From the NCBI GenBank assembly GCA_947561585.1, contig CANNZV010002554.1, forward strand, positions 29,475-93,474: a stretch of 64,000 nucleotides of DNA, written 5' to 3'. The notes beneath the pieces are model-generated. The model did not search any database, had not been told where the DNA came from, and was given only the letters and a program-made list of their open reading frames with translations. Below are positions 22,802-36,100 of this stretch, piece by piece; the first letter of the stretch is position 1, and the number at the start of each line of letters is the position of its first letter. The DNA comes from Caprella mutica. Lineage: Eukaryota > Arthropoda > Malacostraca > Amphipoda > Caprellidae. A program made the position numbers and the translations under genes.

Positions 22802-24330
22802 CCCAGTTAAATTTTAGAGTGGGAATATTTATTTATATTACTCAATGATTCTTTTATGATATAAATCCCTAGTTTTTTTAGGAGAAAATTGTGAATATTT
22901 TGTTGCAATCTCAATGTACTTTTCGTGTTGCTTTTAACAACAAATACTTTCTTCATTGACTTGGAAAACACAGCAGTTAATGCCATGCGAAAAACATACA
23001 CCTAGAATAGTGTACACATATGGCACTGAGTACGCCTTCGTCTGTCTATATTTGGAAAGTTAATTCAGGACTAGAGTGTGTAATCGAGTGTTTTCATTTG
23101 CCTACCCATACACATGCCTTAATGGACCTGCAAGTGAATAGTTCACTGTAGGTGTCTCGCTCAACACTTTGACAAAAGAACTCTCTTAAGGATTAGCCAG
23201 TTATTTAGGAGTGTTTGGCAGTGTAAGCTGTCACAAGGACTAATTTGATGGCATCAAGCTTTTGAACTGAACATGCAGACTACCTCCAAGCATTTGGAGC
23301 AACTTGTGTTGTCATATGGAAACAAATGAAATCCCACATCAGATGTCATGTTCAGCTTTCTGTAGAGTCAAGAAAAGGAAAGAAAAGTATCGAGTTACAG
23401 AGAGAAAGTTGTTGCAGTGAATCAATTCTGTCTTCGCTTTGAAATGCTATTTTAAAATAGATTTAGTTCAATTTGGATTAGTAAATCAATACTGCGAATG
23501 TTACTAAGTCAAGTCAGAATATTTTATTGTTTCTATCTTGGAAGTATTTTAGATAAATCTTATATTTACATCATTAAGGTATTTTGAATTGTAACAAGTT
23601 ACCCTTCTATCTTTCTCTAAATGATTTGTAGTCTTTGTTTTACATATATCTCTTTAATATACCTTTGAGCATGTGGCCCCAAAGGATTGTTTGTATTGCA
23701 ATGCACAAAATGAATTAAAGGAGCTGAGTGAGTTAGGTTTCACAGTTACAGGTGCCGTAAAGTTCTTACTTAGAACTCCTTCTTACTTATTGGTAGCATA
23801 ATAATATTCTAGCTTGTATGTCACTTTATAACTTTGTCACAGTTACTAAATAGATTGTAGATTCATGTTGCATATGTATAGTTAAAGACTGCTACAGATA
23901 TTTTGTCCTGTAGCCGATATATAGTTTCGTAAACATGAATTATTATTCATTATTTTCTCGTTATGTATCAACCAACTCCAGTAAAGGTTCACATTAGTGC
24001 GTTTTGTCGCTGTTCTAATTACATAACAATAAATAAGAAAGAAATGATCATTAGTGTAATATAGAACCAATGCATCAACTCCAGTTGATTTATGTTTGTG
24101 CGAATTCTAAGTGCTAAAAATACTAAATGAATACAAATAAATAGAGAGTGTTATATCATTTTGCCAATGTTATATTCAAAGTAAGTTTATTTATTATATA
24201 ACTTTCAAGGTTTTATTATATTTGATATAATTTTTGATTTATTTTTATAACTGTGTTTCTTTTACAGTTATGTGATATTGCATTATAAGATTCTAAGTTT
24301 ATTCCTACAATTAGATCTTATAATTAAGCA
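22802..24330. other. Unique sequence, nothing recognised
   Basis: 23040-23420 is GC-richer than average but every frame is interrupted. No RNA gene or repeat was noticed. Confidence 0.35.
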
Positions 24331-24528
24331 TCACTCTATTGCACGGCTACACAGTGTCGGACATCTGACTGTCTGTTTTCCATGTGCATTATCATCGATA
24401 TTAAAAAGATTATCTATGTACGACGGTAGATGACTCGAATGAATTCGATCATTATTTATCGTTAATTTTAGAAAATTGCAATCTCCCGTCTTGTGACTTA
24501 CTTTCGGATAAAAACATCCTAACGACAT
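24331..24528 (-). other. Weak coding candidate, 65 codons from an ATG
   Basis: The minus-strand ORF starts MSLGCFYPKVSHKTGD and ends at a TGA. A consensus donor (AAA|GTAAGT) lies inside codons 9-11, so it could instead be a short first exon. No domain, signal peptide or membrane segment is evident. In AT-rich DNA a frame of this size occurs by chance. Confidence 0.15.
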
Positions 24529-25875
24529 CCTAAAGCTATGATATTATACGATAATAATGTTTACCGTATAACTGACATTTTTGCACGGACGATCTGCCGA
24601 TTATACCTTTTTTTGGCTGGGTATAATCCCCATTTGTAGGTATGTTATCCCTCTAGCTCGATAGCGAGAGTTGTCACTGTAGAGACCTGCTCAATATTCA
24701 GTAACTCAATCACTGGATGTATCTTCAATGAACTACATTTCAGGCCCGAGTAATGCAATTTCTTTCTGAAATATCTACCTGCAGTGTCATTGAACTGATT
24801 TGTCGAATGAATTATCGATAAAGTGACTCATGTTTGCCATTTTCAGAGTTGTACTGTCAATTGATAGATATAATATTTACATGTCCATCAATGTAATATT
24901 AAATAAGCTACGGAAGAACGTCACAGCATATCAGGACAGCATATCAGGACACTCTCAGTAGTCGGACAGTGGGTGCTGTCATAAGTATGAAGCAATCTGA
25001 TTTGATGAATTCCAGTCAACAGCCATTTTCCGCAAAACTCTGACGTTCAGCAAGTTGGTGTCTATGGAGTTTTTTCTATGCAAATATATAGTTATATAAT
25101 AATCCATTTATAATATAGCTAACTATAATAGAAATGAATTCAAATTTATTAATCTGTTTCGTCACATAAATCAATATTGGAATTTGGTTCCTTTGAAGAA
25201 TGTGAATATTGGATTCCTGCTTTTGGAACCAAATTCCAGATCATTATTGTATTACTATTAAAATTTACTCTTATTGAATAGAGAGAAATATAAATTACTG
25301 AGTAAAGAATGAATTGTTGACAAAAGTTAGTTAACTAAATAAAGTTTATGCTGATATACTTCACCCGTATAGCAACCTACAGCCCTCAAAATTTCGATCA
25401 CTGACATAGTCGCTGGTGCGCCAGAACCAGCTCTCACTGAAACTCTTATAAAATCTTAACGAATTGACTTATCGACATTTTTTCTTCATAAAAACAATCA
25501 TTTAATATTTACACATCCATTGGTATACGCCAGAGAATATTTTTCCATTCAAAATATAACTAATTTAAGGTTCTTAACTCTTCCAAAACCTTTTGCTTCT
25601 AATTCTTTTGATTAATATACCTTTTCAAGAAGTGTGAATTTTGTTTTTATCCTTCAAAGTGGTTGAAGCTCATTCAAAAAAATCAGTTAATAGCCTTCAA
25701 GAAACAGGAAAAATGTTCCTTGCTTATCATGGCTGAAGGCAGTGAAACTGATATCCTAGCCATGTGATTGTTCTCAGTTGGCAAGAGTTTGGTCGTTGTT
25801 TGGTCCCCCTCAGACTTTTGCTTATCAACTCAATAAAAGTGGTGGGATGGAAGGGGAGATTGCATGTGCACTTAC
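24529..25875. other. Unique sequence, nothing recognised
   Basis: 24560-24760 shares short strings (CACGGACGATCT, GTTGTCAC, ACCTGCTC) with 31597-31660, suggesting a very old shared repeat. Otherwise featureless. Confidence 0.3.
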
Positions 25876-25918
25876 CGCCTCCAAATGATCGCACGAAGTC
25901 TGCTAAAAATAACGCCAT
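25876..25918 (-). other. Candidate first coding exon (14 codons, then a GTAAGT donor)
   Basis: On the minus strand CACAATGGCG is a good start context (25918). It encodes MALFLADFVRSFGG and is followed by GGCG|GTAAGTGC, a near-perfect donor at 25875/25876. The preceding 60 bp are GC-richer, as in a 5' leader. No downstream exon was identified, and the 14 residues match no protein I recognise. The plus-strand frame through the same place (25764-26003) begins at GTG and is considered the shadow. Confidence is low because the signals are short. Confidence 0.25.
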
Positions 25919-27460
25919 TGTGGATGTGTATCGGGAGACGCGCCTACAAACTTCTCTTAATTGTTTCCAAGTTTGCTTTCAAATGGAAGAAATACCATCA
26001 TAAAAGATATTCAATATTTAGATTTGTAAGAGTGTTTTCTGCTCTATATCCATGTTAGATTCTGTTTATAGTTTAACTTTACCCATTTATTCCCCTCTAT
26101 ATGTCTATTCTGTACTTTTCCGAGCTCACCCATTCAATGTAGTTTAATTTGATCAAATTAAGATAATATTATTGAAATTTGAATTAATTTTTTGGAATCA
26201 GAATCATTCATTGAGAAAATTTAGACGTCACAAGTAAAAAAATTAATTTATATTCATTTCTTGTAAATTCGTTAGAGTATTTTGTCTTCAGATTTGTGAA
26301 AAATGTCTGGTGTCCCCTAAAAATGCAGTCGTGTGTGTAGTTCTCAGTATTCTCTATGCGATAAGAAGTCCCCCGCCTCGTATTTTGCTCATGCAAAGTT
26401 GTAAAATTCAATTAAAAGTGTGAATCAGCTGACAGATCTCCCTTACCTGTGTAATTTAGAGTGGTGCTGCTTATGCTGCATCAGCCACTGCCAGACGTAC
26501 GGTTAACTTCTATTTTTTGTTGCCTGTCATCATCATCACGACGGCAGAACTTTAGATTGTTAAAATTACATTAGATCTGCAGACATGAAATGCATGGGTC
26601 TTAGCGTGTACTTTCAATTAACTTTTGTGGTTCCTTTTAAGAAGAACATTCATTATAGGGGTGAAAACATTGGAAATATAATTAGTAATTGTCTGTAGAT
26701 CTCATCGCTATTCATCATGAGAAATATATGAATTAATAACTAATTTCAATTCATTTATTTTATATGAATTAATAACTTTTCTCAATTTATTCTACATTAT
26801 ATATGAAATTCTTCAGTTAAATCATTAAAATTGTTAATAAAAAGTCACAGAAATATTAATCTAATATATAATAAATGTGTTACTTTATAACAAGGTTAGG
26901 TATAACATTGTGCAGTGTGTCAGTACTCAAAAACCAGTCCTATGATGAAAAGTTTCGCACTCTATTTATGTAAGATGTGAATTCTTCCTCAAGAAAATGT
27001 TTGCAACAAAAAGATATGCAGCATACAGGGCAGCAAATAAAATAGAGTTTTTCTTTACGAAATCTAATTGTGAAATCGTTAGGCAGTGATTATTAAAACA
27101 TGTGGTGTTTTAGGAATAGTTCTATTGCTATTTTAGTATAGTAAAACTGAAGTGAATAAATAATAGCTGTAATGACTTGCAAGAAGTGATATCTTTAACT
27201 AGGTAGGACAGAGCTTATTTTACAGGGTACCTCAATTTACTGATGCTATGATCTGTAGTTACAGGACTATTGCATTAATGAAAGAGTACCTCCTTATATC
27301 ACAGCAAATCATACTAATAGCACTTTAATGAGCTAATTAAACATCACCTCCCTTTTTTAATGAGGTCAATAAACAATAACTACGAGTTGTAAATTGTACG
27401 AGGCCTGTCATGCATTGGTTGTGACTTCGTTAGAATGAATGCCTTTTCATTACTGGCGAT
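25919..27460. other. Unique sequence, nothing recognised
   Basis: AT-rich, without arrays or elements. Confidence 0.4.
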
Positions 27461-27792
27461 ACAGGCTTTTACAATGACTATTTACTATGACTATACAGGC
27501 ACTTACTATGACTATACAGGCACTTCTATGACTATTTACTATGACTATACAGGCACTTACTATGACTATACAGGCACTTCTATGACTATTTACTATGACT
27601 ATACAGGCACTTACTATGACTATTTACTATGACTATACAGGCACTTACTATGACTATTTACAATGACTATACAGGCACTTACTATGACTATTTACTATGA
27701 CTATACAGGCACTTACTATGACTATTTACTATGACTATACAGGCACTTACTATGACTATTTACTATGACTATACAGGCACTTACTATGACTA
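27461..27792. repeat. 34-bp tandem array with internal 12-bp similarity
   Basis: The unit is TACTATGACTATT followed by TACTATGACTATACAGGCACT. The ACTATGACTAT half is itself repeated, so the 34-bp unit probably arose from a shorter one. Early units have the order changed. Confidence 0.92.
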
Positions 27793-29640
27793 TTTCAACA
27801 CAAATATATATGACTTTTTCTTCTAGCTTTTGAAACTAAATATCAATTAGAGAGTGACCAAACAGAAAGTAGGTATATCATCACTATAAACAACTATTAT
27901 TATTACTATTTCACTTTCGGGGCAGTTTCCATATTATCGTACATGATATAATGACGTTTATGAAATAATGTAAGTTATTTGATGCTAATTGCATTTATTT
28001 AACTTTAGTTTAGAGGCAAAGGAGATAGTGTGTAAATGTGTATGTACTTACAATAATAGTTGCTGGAATTTTTTAAGTCGATGTATATGATAAGTTTTTG
28101 TGGTGTGCTATAAATGATTGGAATTAGTGCTGTTATAACGGTACAACAAAGGTTTACGTCTCACGCAGAACGTGTCTAAAAGAAGTTGAATTTAACAGAT
28201 CCATATCACACAATTGAGTATTTTAAACTGTATATGGAGAGAGAAAAACAAGCATATTCATATTTTTGAAGTACAGCTTCGTTTGATGATATTTTCTTGG
28301 AATTATTTTTATTATACCTCTTTATCATTTCATTTGCAATGGACTGTCTTATTTTGTAACAGGTGATGTAGGGTTGTTAAATTATAATAAAAATTAATAG
28401 GACTGGTCATGTCTTTGTAAATGATTACACCTAGAACTATTGGAGTTAGTTTTTAAGGTGATGTTTAATGACAGACTATATATCAGTAGTGGAAGAAGAA
28501 GATGGATTGACTTACTAACCTCCAATTTGAGATGACAAACAAAACTTAGTTTTTGAACTTCAATTAGTTATCGGTCATAATTTATAAATTACGAGCCATG
28601 TTACTAGCTAAATAGCTTAGTCATTTTCGAACATGATATGGTGGACCGAAATCAGATGGATCATTGATTCAGGATGTGAAATTTGGAACAGTATTGATTT
28701 CTTTGTTAAAGGATGTAAAACTCTTTTACTTTTTCAATGTAAATCTAGGTTTTTCTTAAGGAATTATTAGATATTATCATTATAACAATATTATATACTT
28801 ACAACCATGAACATACGATTTTCAAGAGATGTTTATCATAATCATTTTAAATCTCGTATACGTTTCCCTAGAAACATTTTCTATATGTTGACTATAATTT
28901 ACAAACTTCTGTAGATTAATAATGTAAATTAACGTTAAGGATCACTTCCCTCAACTTTGTGTGTACTGGCCCATTTCGTTAAATTAATTATCAAATTGAT
29001 ATATTATTAATATACTAATCCTCCCTTAAAGAACAAAAAAGCACTTTTAATTCAGAGTTAAAAATAATCCTATTTTTGCTGATCCATAACGTACTACAAA
29101 TCATCATCAAACTTCCTTTAGCGGATATAGAAATGGTTATTGTTCCTCTACTAACATTGATCTTAACTACAATGTTATAGGCATGCAATTGTCTGTACTA
29201 TAGGGAGTAATTATTAATAATTACTGCTGCCTAAAAAGTTTCTATATGAAACTTCGTATAGGCTTGGATTTGATTATTGTTTAGATTACTTAATTTATAG
29301 CAAAAATTTGTAAATATAATTGTATAAATGCTTATATGTAATCAGTATTTTTCATGTATGTAATCTTTTTATTTATTTTTTTCCAATAAAAAATTTATTT
29401 ATTTATTTAATTTAATTCTGGCGACAGTACTCCTCTGCTTAGACTTCTATGTTCAGTGTTTGACCTTAGTATATACCACACAGGTGCTTTTTTCCATTCA
29501 TTATATGCACATATTACTATATTTCATTTGTGAACTATTTTTGATTGGCAATTTGGCCCACATGAGCTTTATCCAAAAGATATGGTTATGCAACCGTTTA
29601 AACGTTGCACTTTCTCTTTAGTCCTTTGTATTTAATTCTT
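27793..29640. other. AT-rich sequence; possible retroelement tail at 29360-29412
   Basis: CCAATAAAAAATTTATTTAT at about 29383 resembles the poly(A)-signal plus ATTT microsatellite tail left by non-LTR retrotransposons. No ORF precedes it. The rest is featureless. Confidence 0.3.
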
Positions 29641-29794
29641 TTTGGTGGAAGGGATATGTTTTGAGGGGAGTGTCTCACCGAAATTTGAGATAATTTTCAA
29701 AAAAAAAATTTGCATAAAAAGACACCTAATTATAATGTCCCAAATCATGTGTAAAAATATTAGGTATGAAAGTTGTCTGAAAGTGCCTCAAAAA

Positions 29795-29832
29795 GGGGAG
29801 GGGGGAAGGGAAAAGGAGTGGGGAGCTGGGGG
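29795..29832 (+). other. G-quadruplex-type G tract
   Basis: Five runs of three or more G with short loops (GGGG, GGGGGG, GGG, GGGG, GGGGG) fall within 38 bp on the plus strand, in otherwise AT-rich DNA. Confidence 0.7.
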
Positions 29833-30260
29833 AAGCAAAAAAAGGTGTGTTATGTAGTAGTATTTGTTTGTTTCTAGTATTTTTCATGTAATCAATGTAG
29901 TATTGCTAGTATAAAAAAAAGCGAAAATTGGCCGGTATGAACACTTTTAATTTTTCAATTCTAAAGCCTACTCCATCTTCAATTTTTGACTTAGAGACAT
30001 GGTTTTTCTCTTTTTATTCAGAATTCAGTTGTCTACAAAAGTACGATCAGTTGATATGTTATTTCGCAACTTTTAAAAAAGTGTATGCGGAAATGTAAAC
30101 ATATTTCAAAAATAATGGACATTTTTTTCCTTCTTCTTTTTGAGAAAGCGAATTTGATGGAACAGATCGTTTGCAACAAAATGAAACAAACCCCATGTCA
30201 ATAGACCAAAAAATGAGGGAGGAGTAGGGATTTGAAAAAATCTAAATTTTGCAGTTTTTC

Positions 30261-30278
30261 GGGGGGGGGGGGGGGGGG
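30261..30278 (+). repeat. Poly-G run of 18, followed by GGG and GG groups
   Basis: The run follows TTTTTC and continues ACGGGAGG. Such runs are length-unstable and often mis-sized in assemblies. The minus-strand ORF across it owes its PPPPPP segment to the run. Confidence 0.9.
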
Positions 30279-30736
30279 ACGGGAGGTACGGTTCTGAAAC
30301 CTGGTACGTCAAAATAAAATTGAATTTTTATATCATTTTTGATCGTGGCATTTCTTCGATTAGACATATAGTAGATTTTCGAATGGTTTTCGAAATATTA
30401 ATTTTTTCGTGAAAACAAAAACAAAATTAAATTAAAATTTAATATTTCAAAATTCTAAAATCAAAAAAACCCTCTTTCCACGTTGGAGAAAATTTTGTGG
30501 AAAATCGAAAGCTAAAAACCCCAATGTTGTAGCTTCAAAATTGTAAAAGCCTTAAGCTTTTAAATACCAAAATTTGTAATTTTTCAGAAGTGCCAGAAAA
30601 TTGCGTTCGAAGTTGCTGTGTTTGGTAGCTACTCTGACACGTGGCATCCCTCTCGTATAAGATATAGGGGATAATTGAAGCGGAGTGTAGCCTATTGCTT
30701 TTGTGTGTGGTCTGAGTAGCACGAACTATACCAGAT

Positions 30737-30857
30737 ATGGCAAGGTAAGTAATTATTACGAATTATCAGTGGCTGATAGGTAGTTTTTAGGGAGTGTGTA
30801 GAGCGCATAGCGCCGCCCCAACCCTCGCCTCGCCGCCCTCCCTTTCTCTCCCCCCAG
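30737..30857 (+). other. Candidate start codon plus small intron, no gene recognised
   Basis: ATGGCAAG|GTAAGT (30737-30750) is a start followed by a perfect donor. A pyrimidine-rich tract ending CCCCCCAG at 30857 is a good acceptor, giving a possible 113-bp intron. Joining them yields a frame that closes after about 13 codons, so any transcript would be non-coding or a leader. CpG-rich sequence lies inside (30803-30840). Confidence 0.2.
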
Positions 30858-32600
30858 TGGTGTTATGAACTATAATTTCAAATATGAATAACTATACCTA
30901 TATATTTCAATAACTCTGAAATAACCTTGTTTCTTTTTCAAAAGTATCGAATGATGTTAATTGCTTACATCCTCTCTTTTAACCCTTACCCTAAAAGTCC
31001 GTTAAGATACCATCGTTAAGATATCCCTTTTGTACCCATAGGATTATTATTGAATATTCAAGAATCAGTATGACTAGCTATTATGTGACAATTGTACATA
31101 TTTAGGCCTATTCGAGTTTCTTAGAGAACACTTGTTCTCTATAGGCAGAATAGGCACAACACTAGCGGGGGTAGGACATAATCATATACTGTTCTACCCT
31201 CTATTCCGATCATTCTCATAACCATATTAGCCAAACTGTGTATTTTTATATTTGTGCCTATAATAAAATTGAACCGGTCATTACCCGCTTTCATTTCCTG
31301 TGTAATTGATAGACATTAATTAGATCAGTTACTGAATTATGGAAATAGAGAATAAATAATTAGTTCTGAAGGGATGAATTCACATATATTCCCATTAAAA
31401 TTGAAAAGTCTAGTGATCATAATGGTACACAACACATTGCCGTCGCCGCTGCCGCCGCCCCGTATCAACCCCGTTCACTGTGTTCGAGAGAGCTCTTCCT
31501 AGGCAGCAGCACAGTGGGTTATAGTGACACTAGAGCTCGGATATTTCACACAGACAACTAGAATGGTATTAGGAAATAAAAAAAATTATGAGATTTTTTC
31601 ACGGACGATCTCCTTAAATAAATTATCTAGTCACAGTTGTCACCTGCTCCAAAATTACTTTGGTTATAATTACTGTGCTCTATAATTATAAAGTAAACAT
31701 TCTCTAGTTTACTGAATTGTGAAGCGAAGTTTTTGGTATAAATCTTTAATTAATTTACATTACTCTCTATTTATTCGCATTGTATTTTTTGAATAATTAT
31801 CATTCCTTGTTATCTTTTGAATGCGTCATCAGTTTTGTTATTGGTCGAATGCGAACAAGAAAGATAGAAATTTGCAGAAGGATGAGGACTAACTGATGTT
31901 TTCATTTCTTGTTATCTGGAAAAATTAAATTATTGGGGGTATTTTTTTTAATATGATTTTTAATTTAATATGATCTTTTTGAGCATTTATTTGTTTGTTA
32001 ATAAAGATTAGACATACGGTTATGGATAGATGTATTTAATTAAAGTATTGGCTGAACTTTCAATATGTTGCATAACTTTTTAAATTAGATTATTTTGGTG
32101 AAATGCTCAATCATTTTAACTAAAATCTCAGTAAATGGCCTCAATTCCGATGTTATTTATATTACTTTCAATCATTTTACAGATTGTAAGTAGATATTGT
32201 ATGAATATTGTTCATCATAAGAGTTCATCCCTTAAAGAATATTATTTGTTTTGACTGTAAATAGGTATTGTATGAATGTTCTTTGTCGTAAGAGTTCATG
32301 CCTAGTGGAATATTATTTGTATCTTCTTGCAGAGACGAATAATACTTTGGTATTCATTACTTTTAATCGAATATAATTGAAAAGCTGTTCTGTACTTTTA
32401 CACTAATTTTTCATAAAAATTCGTCGTTAAAATGTAACGTTCAGTTTGTATTATTTATCAGCTTCATAAAAATAAGCAATATATCAGTAATAATAGTGAC
32501 TTTTAATTCGTAACTTTCACCTAAAGTCTAAACATTTACATATTTTTACCTCTTCGCAATGGTTTGGTGTTTCTTCAGTAAAGTTATGATATGACATTAC
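30858..32600. other. Unique sequence with a short GC-rich patch
   Basis: 31438-31500 is a GCC-rich patch (TTGCCGTCGCCGCTGCCGCC) that could be a leader or a CpG-rich promoter. No open frame follows it. The rest is AT-rich and featureless. Confidence 0.3.
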
Positions 32601-32621
32601 ATGGAGTAACTACAGCACACC

Positions 32622-32876
32622 ATGTCATTCTCTTATCACACAGCCTTTATTCAAATGATTCTATTCTCATGTCGAAATGTTTGCAATGCAGCACTTACTA
32701 AATTGAGATTAAATGTTATTTATTGCACTTATGATATTATTCAGAGATATTTTATAGCTCCAGAGCAGGCTCTCGAATTTGAATCGCTGCATGGAACCAC
32801 GCCATATCTAGACTCCAAAGAGAGAATCACCAATAGAACATTTCAAAGTTATTTTACAGGATTTGAAGAGGAATAG
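32622..32876 (+). other. Unidentified 84-codon ORF with an ATG
   Basis: It starts at ATGTCATTC in an acceptable context (CACACCATG) and ends TTTGAAGAGGAATAG. The second half is balanced and protein-like (APEQALEFESLHGTTPYLDS), while the first half is hydrophobic and cysteine-containing without a clear signal peptide. No family is recognised. It lies 250 bp upstream of the 33 kb satellite. It could be an exon, but TTTTACAG near its end also suggests chance features. Confidence 0.25.
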
Positions 32877-33130
32877 ATATCAGGCCTTTGATCTTATCGA
32901 AATTGTAGTCGATTTAATTGAACAATTTATTTAGTTTTGTATGGTGAAAGGGGAAAATTTTATATTTATTTAGAAATAAGACACTTTCCTCTCTGACTGT
33001 TTCTTCCAGTTCCTTGTATTGAATTTTGGCGTCAGTGATATGACCTTCAGGAGCACAATTCAAATCCCTACCAATTAATTACATCTTTTGGTAAGTTATT
33101 CTTTCTCTCACAATATGGTTGACCTTTAGG
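32877..33130. other. Unique sequence between the ORF candidate and the satellite
   Basis: Nothing was recognised. Confidence 0.4.
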
Positions 33131-36100
33131 GACCGTGGTGCAAGGATTAGCACTGTGGTGCAAGGGTTGGCACTGTGGTGCAAGGATTAGCACTGTGGTG
33201 CAAGGATTGGCACTGTGGTGCAAGGGTTGGCACTGTGGTGCAAGGATTAGCACTGTGGTGCAAGGATTGGCACTGTGGTGCAAGGATTAGCACTGTGGTG
33301 CAAGGATTGGCACTGTGGTGCAAGGATTAGCACTGTGGTGCAAGGATTAGCACTGTGGTGCAAGGATTGGCACTGTGGTGCAAGGATTAGCACTGTGGTG
33401 CAAGGATTGGCACTGTGGTGCAAGGATTAGCAATGTGGTGCAAGGATTGGCACTGTGGTGCAAGGATTAGCACTATGGTGCAAGGATTGGCACTGTGGTG
33501 CAAGGATTAGCACTGTGGTGCAAGGATTGGCACTGTGGTGCAAGGATTAGCACTGTGGTGCAAGGATTGGCACTGTGGTGCAAGGATTGGCACTGTGGTG
33601 CAAGGATTGACACTGTGGTGCAAGGATTGGCACTGTGGTTCAAGGGTTGGCACTGTGGTGCAAGGATTAGCACTGTGGTGCAAGGATTGGCACTGTGGTG
33701 CAAGGATTAGCACTGTGGTGCAAGGATTGGCACTGTGGTGCAAGGATTGGCACTGTGGTTCAAGGGTTGGCACTGTGATTCAAGGGTTGGCACTGTGGTA
33801 AAGGATTGAAACTGTGGTGCAAGGATTGACACTAAGGTGCAAGGATTGGCACTGTGGTGCAAGGATTGACACTGTGGTGCAAGGATTGACACTGTGGTGC
33901 AAGGATTGGCACTGTGGTGCAAGGGTTGAAACTGTGGTGCAAGGATTGAAACTGTGGTGCAAGGGTTGGCACTGTGGTGCAAGGATTGGCACTGTGGTGC
34001 AAGGGTTGAAACTGTGGTGCAAGGATTGAAACTGTGGTGCAAGGGTTGGCACTGTGGTGCAAGGATTGACACTGTGGTGCAAGGATTGGCACTGTGGTGC
34101 AAGGGTTGAAACTGTGGTGCAAGGATTGAAACTGTGGTGCAAGGATTGGCACTGTGGTGCAAGGATTGGCACTGTGGTGCAAGGATTGGCACTGTGGTGC
34201 AAGGATTGAAACTGTGGTGCAAGGATTGGCACTGTGGTGCAAGGGTTGAAACTGTGGTGCAAGGATTGAAACTGTGGTGCAAGGATTGGCACTGTGGTGC
34301 AAGGATTGGCACTGTGGTGCAAGGATTGGCACTGTGGTGCAAGGATTGACACTGTGGTGCAAGGGTTGAAACTGTGGTGCAAGGATTAAAACTGTGGTGC
34401 AAGGGTTGGCACTGTGGTGCAAGGATTGGCACGGTGGTTCAAGGGTTGGCACCGTGGTGCAAGGATTGGCACTGTGGTGCAAGGGTTGGCACTGTGGTGC
34501 AAGGATTGGCACTGTGGTGCAAGGATTGACACTGTGGTGCAAGGATTGGCACTGTGGTGCAAGGGTTGAAACTGTGGTGCAAGGATTGAAACTGTGGTGC
34601 AAGGGTTGGCACTGTGGTGCAAGGATTGACACTGTGGTGCAAGGATTGGCACTAAGGTGCAAGGATTGGCACTGTGGTGCAAGGATTGACACTGTGGTGC
34701 AAGGATTGACACTGTGGTGCAAGGGTTGACACTGTGGTGCAAGGATTGGCACTGTGGTGCAAGGATTGACACTGTGGTGCAAGGATTGACACTGTGGTGC
34801 AAGGGTTGAAACTGTGGTGCAAGGGTTGGCACTGTGGTGCAAGGATTGGCACTGTGGTGCAAGGGTTGAAACTGTGGTGCAAGGATTGACACTGTGGTGC
34901 AAGGATTGGCACTGTGGTGCAAGGATTGAAACTGTGGTGCAAGGATTGGCACTGTGGTGCAAGGATTGGCACTGTGGTGCAAGGATTGGCACTGTGGTGC
35001 AAGGGTTGAAACTGTGGTGCAAGGATTGAAACTGTGGTGCAAGGGTTGGCACTGTGGTGCAAGGATTGGCACTGTGGTGCAAGGGTTGAAACTGTGGTGC
35101 AAGGATTGGCACTGTGGTGCAAGGATTGAAACTGTGGTGCAAGGATTAAAACTGTGGTGCAAGGGTTGGCACTGTGGTGCAAGGATTGGCACGGTGGTTC
35201 AAGGGTTGGCACCGTGGTGCAAGGATTGGCACTGTGGTGCAAGGGTTGGCACTGTGGTGCAAGGATTGGCACTGTGGTGCAAGGATTGACACTGTGGTGC
35301 AAGGATTGGCACTGTGGTGCAAGGGTTGAAACTGTGGTGCAAGGATTGAAACTGTGGTGCAAGGGTTGGCACTGTGGTGCAAGGATTGGCAAGGTGGTTC
35401 AAGGGTTGGCACTGTGGTGCAAGGATTGGCACTGTGGTGCAAGGGTTGAAACTGTGGTGCAAGGGTTGGCACTGTGGTGCAAGGATTGGCACGGTGGTTC
35501 AAAGGTTGGCACTGTGGTGCAAGGGTTGGCACTGTGGTGCAAGGATTGGCACTGTGGTGCAAGGGTTGGCACGGTGGTTCAAGGGTTGGCACTGTGGTGC
35601 AAGGATTGGCACTGTGGTGCGAAGATTGGCACTGTGGTGCTAGGATTGGCACTGTGGTGCAAGGGTTGGCACTGTGGTGCAAGGGTTGAAACTGTGGTGC
35701 AAGGATTGAAACTGTGGTGCAAGGGTTGGCACTGTGGTGCAAGGATTGGCACTGTGGTGCAAGAATTGGCACTGTGGTGCATGGGTTGGCACTGTGGTGC
35801 AAGGATTGGCACTGTGGTGCAAGGGTTGGCACGGTGGTTCAAGGGTTGGCACTGTGGTGCAAGGATTGGCACTGTGGTGCAAGGGTTGGCACTGTGGTGC
35901 AAGGATTGAAACTGTGGTGCAAAGATTGGCACTGTGGTGCTAGGATTGGCACTGTGGTGCAAGGGTTGGCACTGTGGTGCAAGGATTGGCACTTTGGTGC
36001 AGAATTGGCACTGTGGTGCAAGGGTTGGCACTGTGGTGCAAGGATTGGCACTGTGGTGCAAGGGTTGGCACTGTGGTGCAAGGATTGGCACTTTGGTGCA

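Noticed and set aside
27435..27632. 65-codon ORF with YDYTGT repeats
   Set aside because: It is a translation of the 34-bp array.
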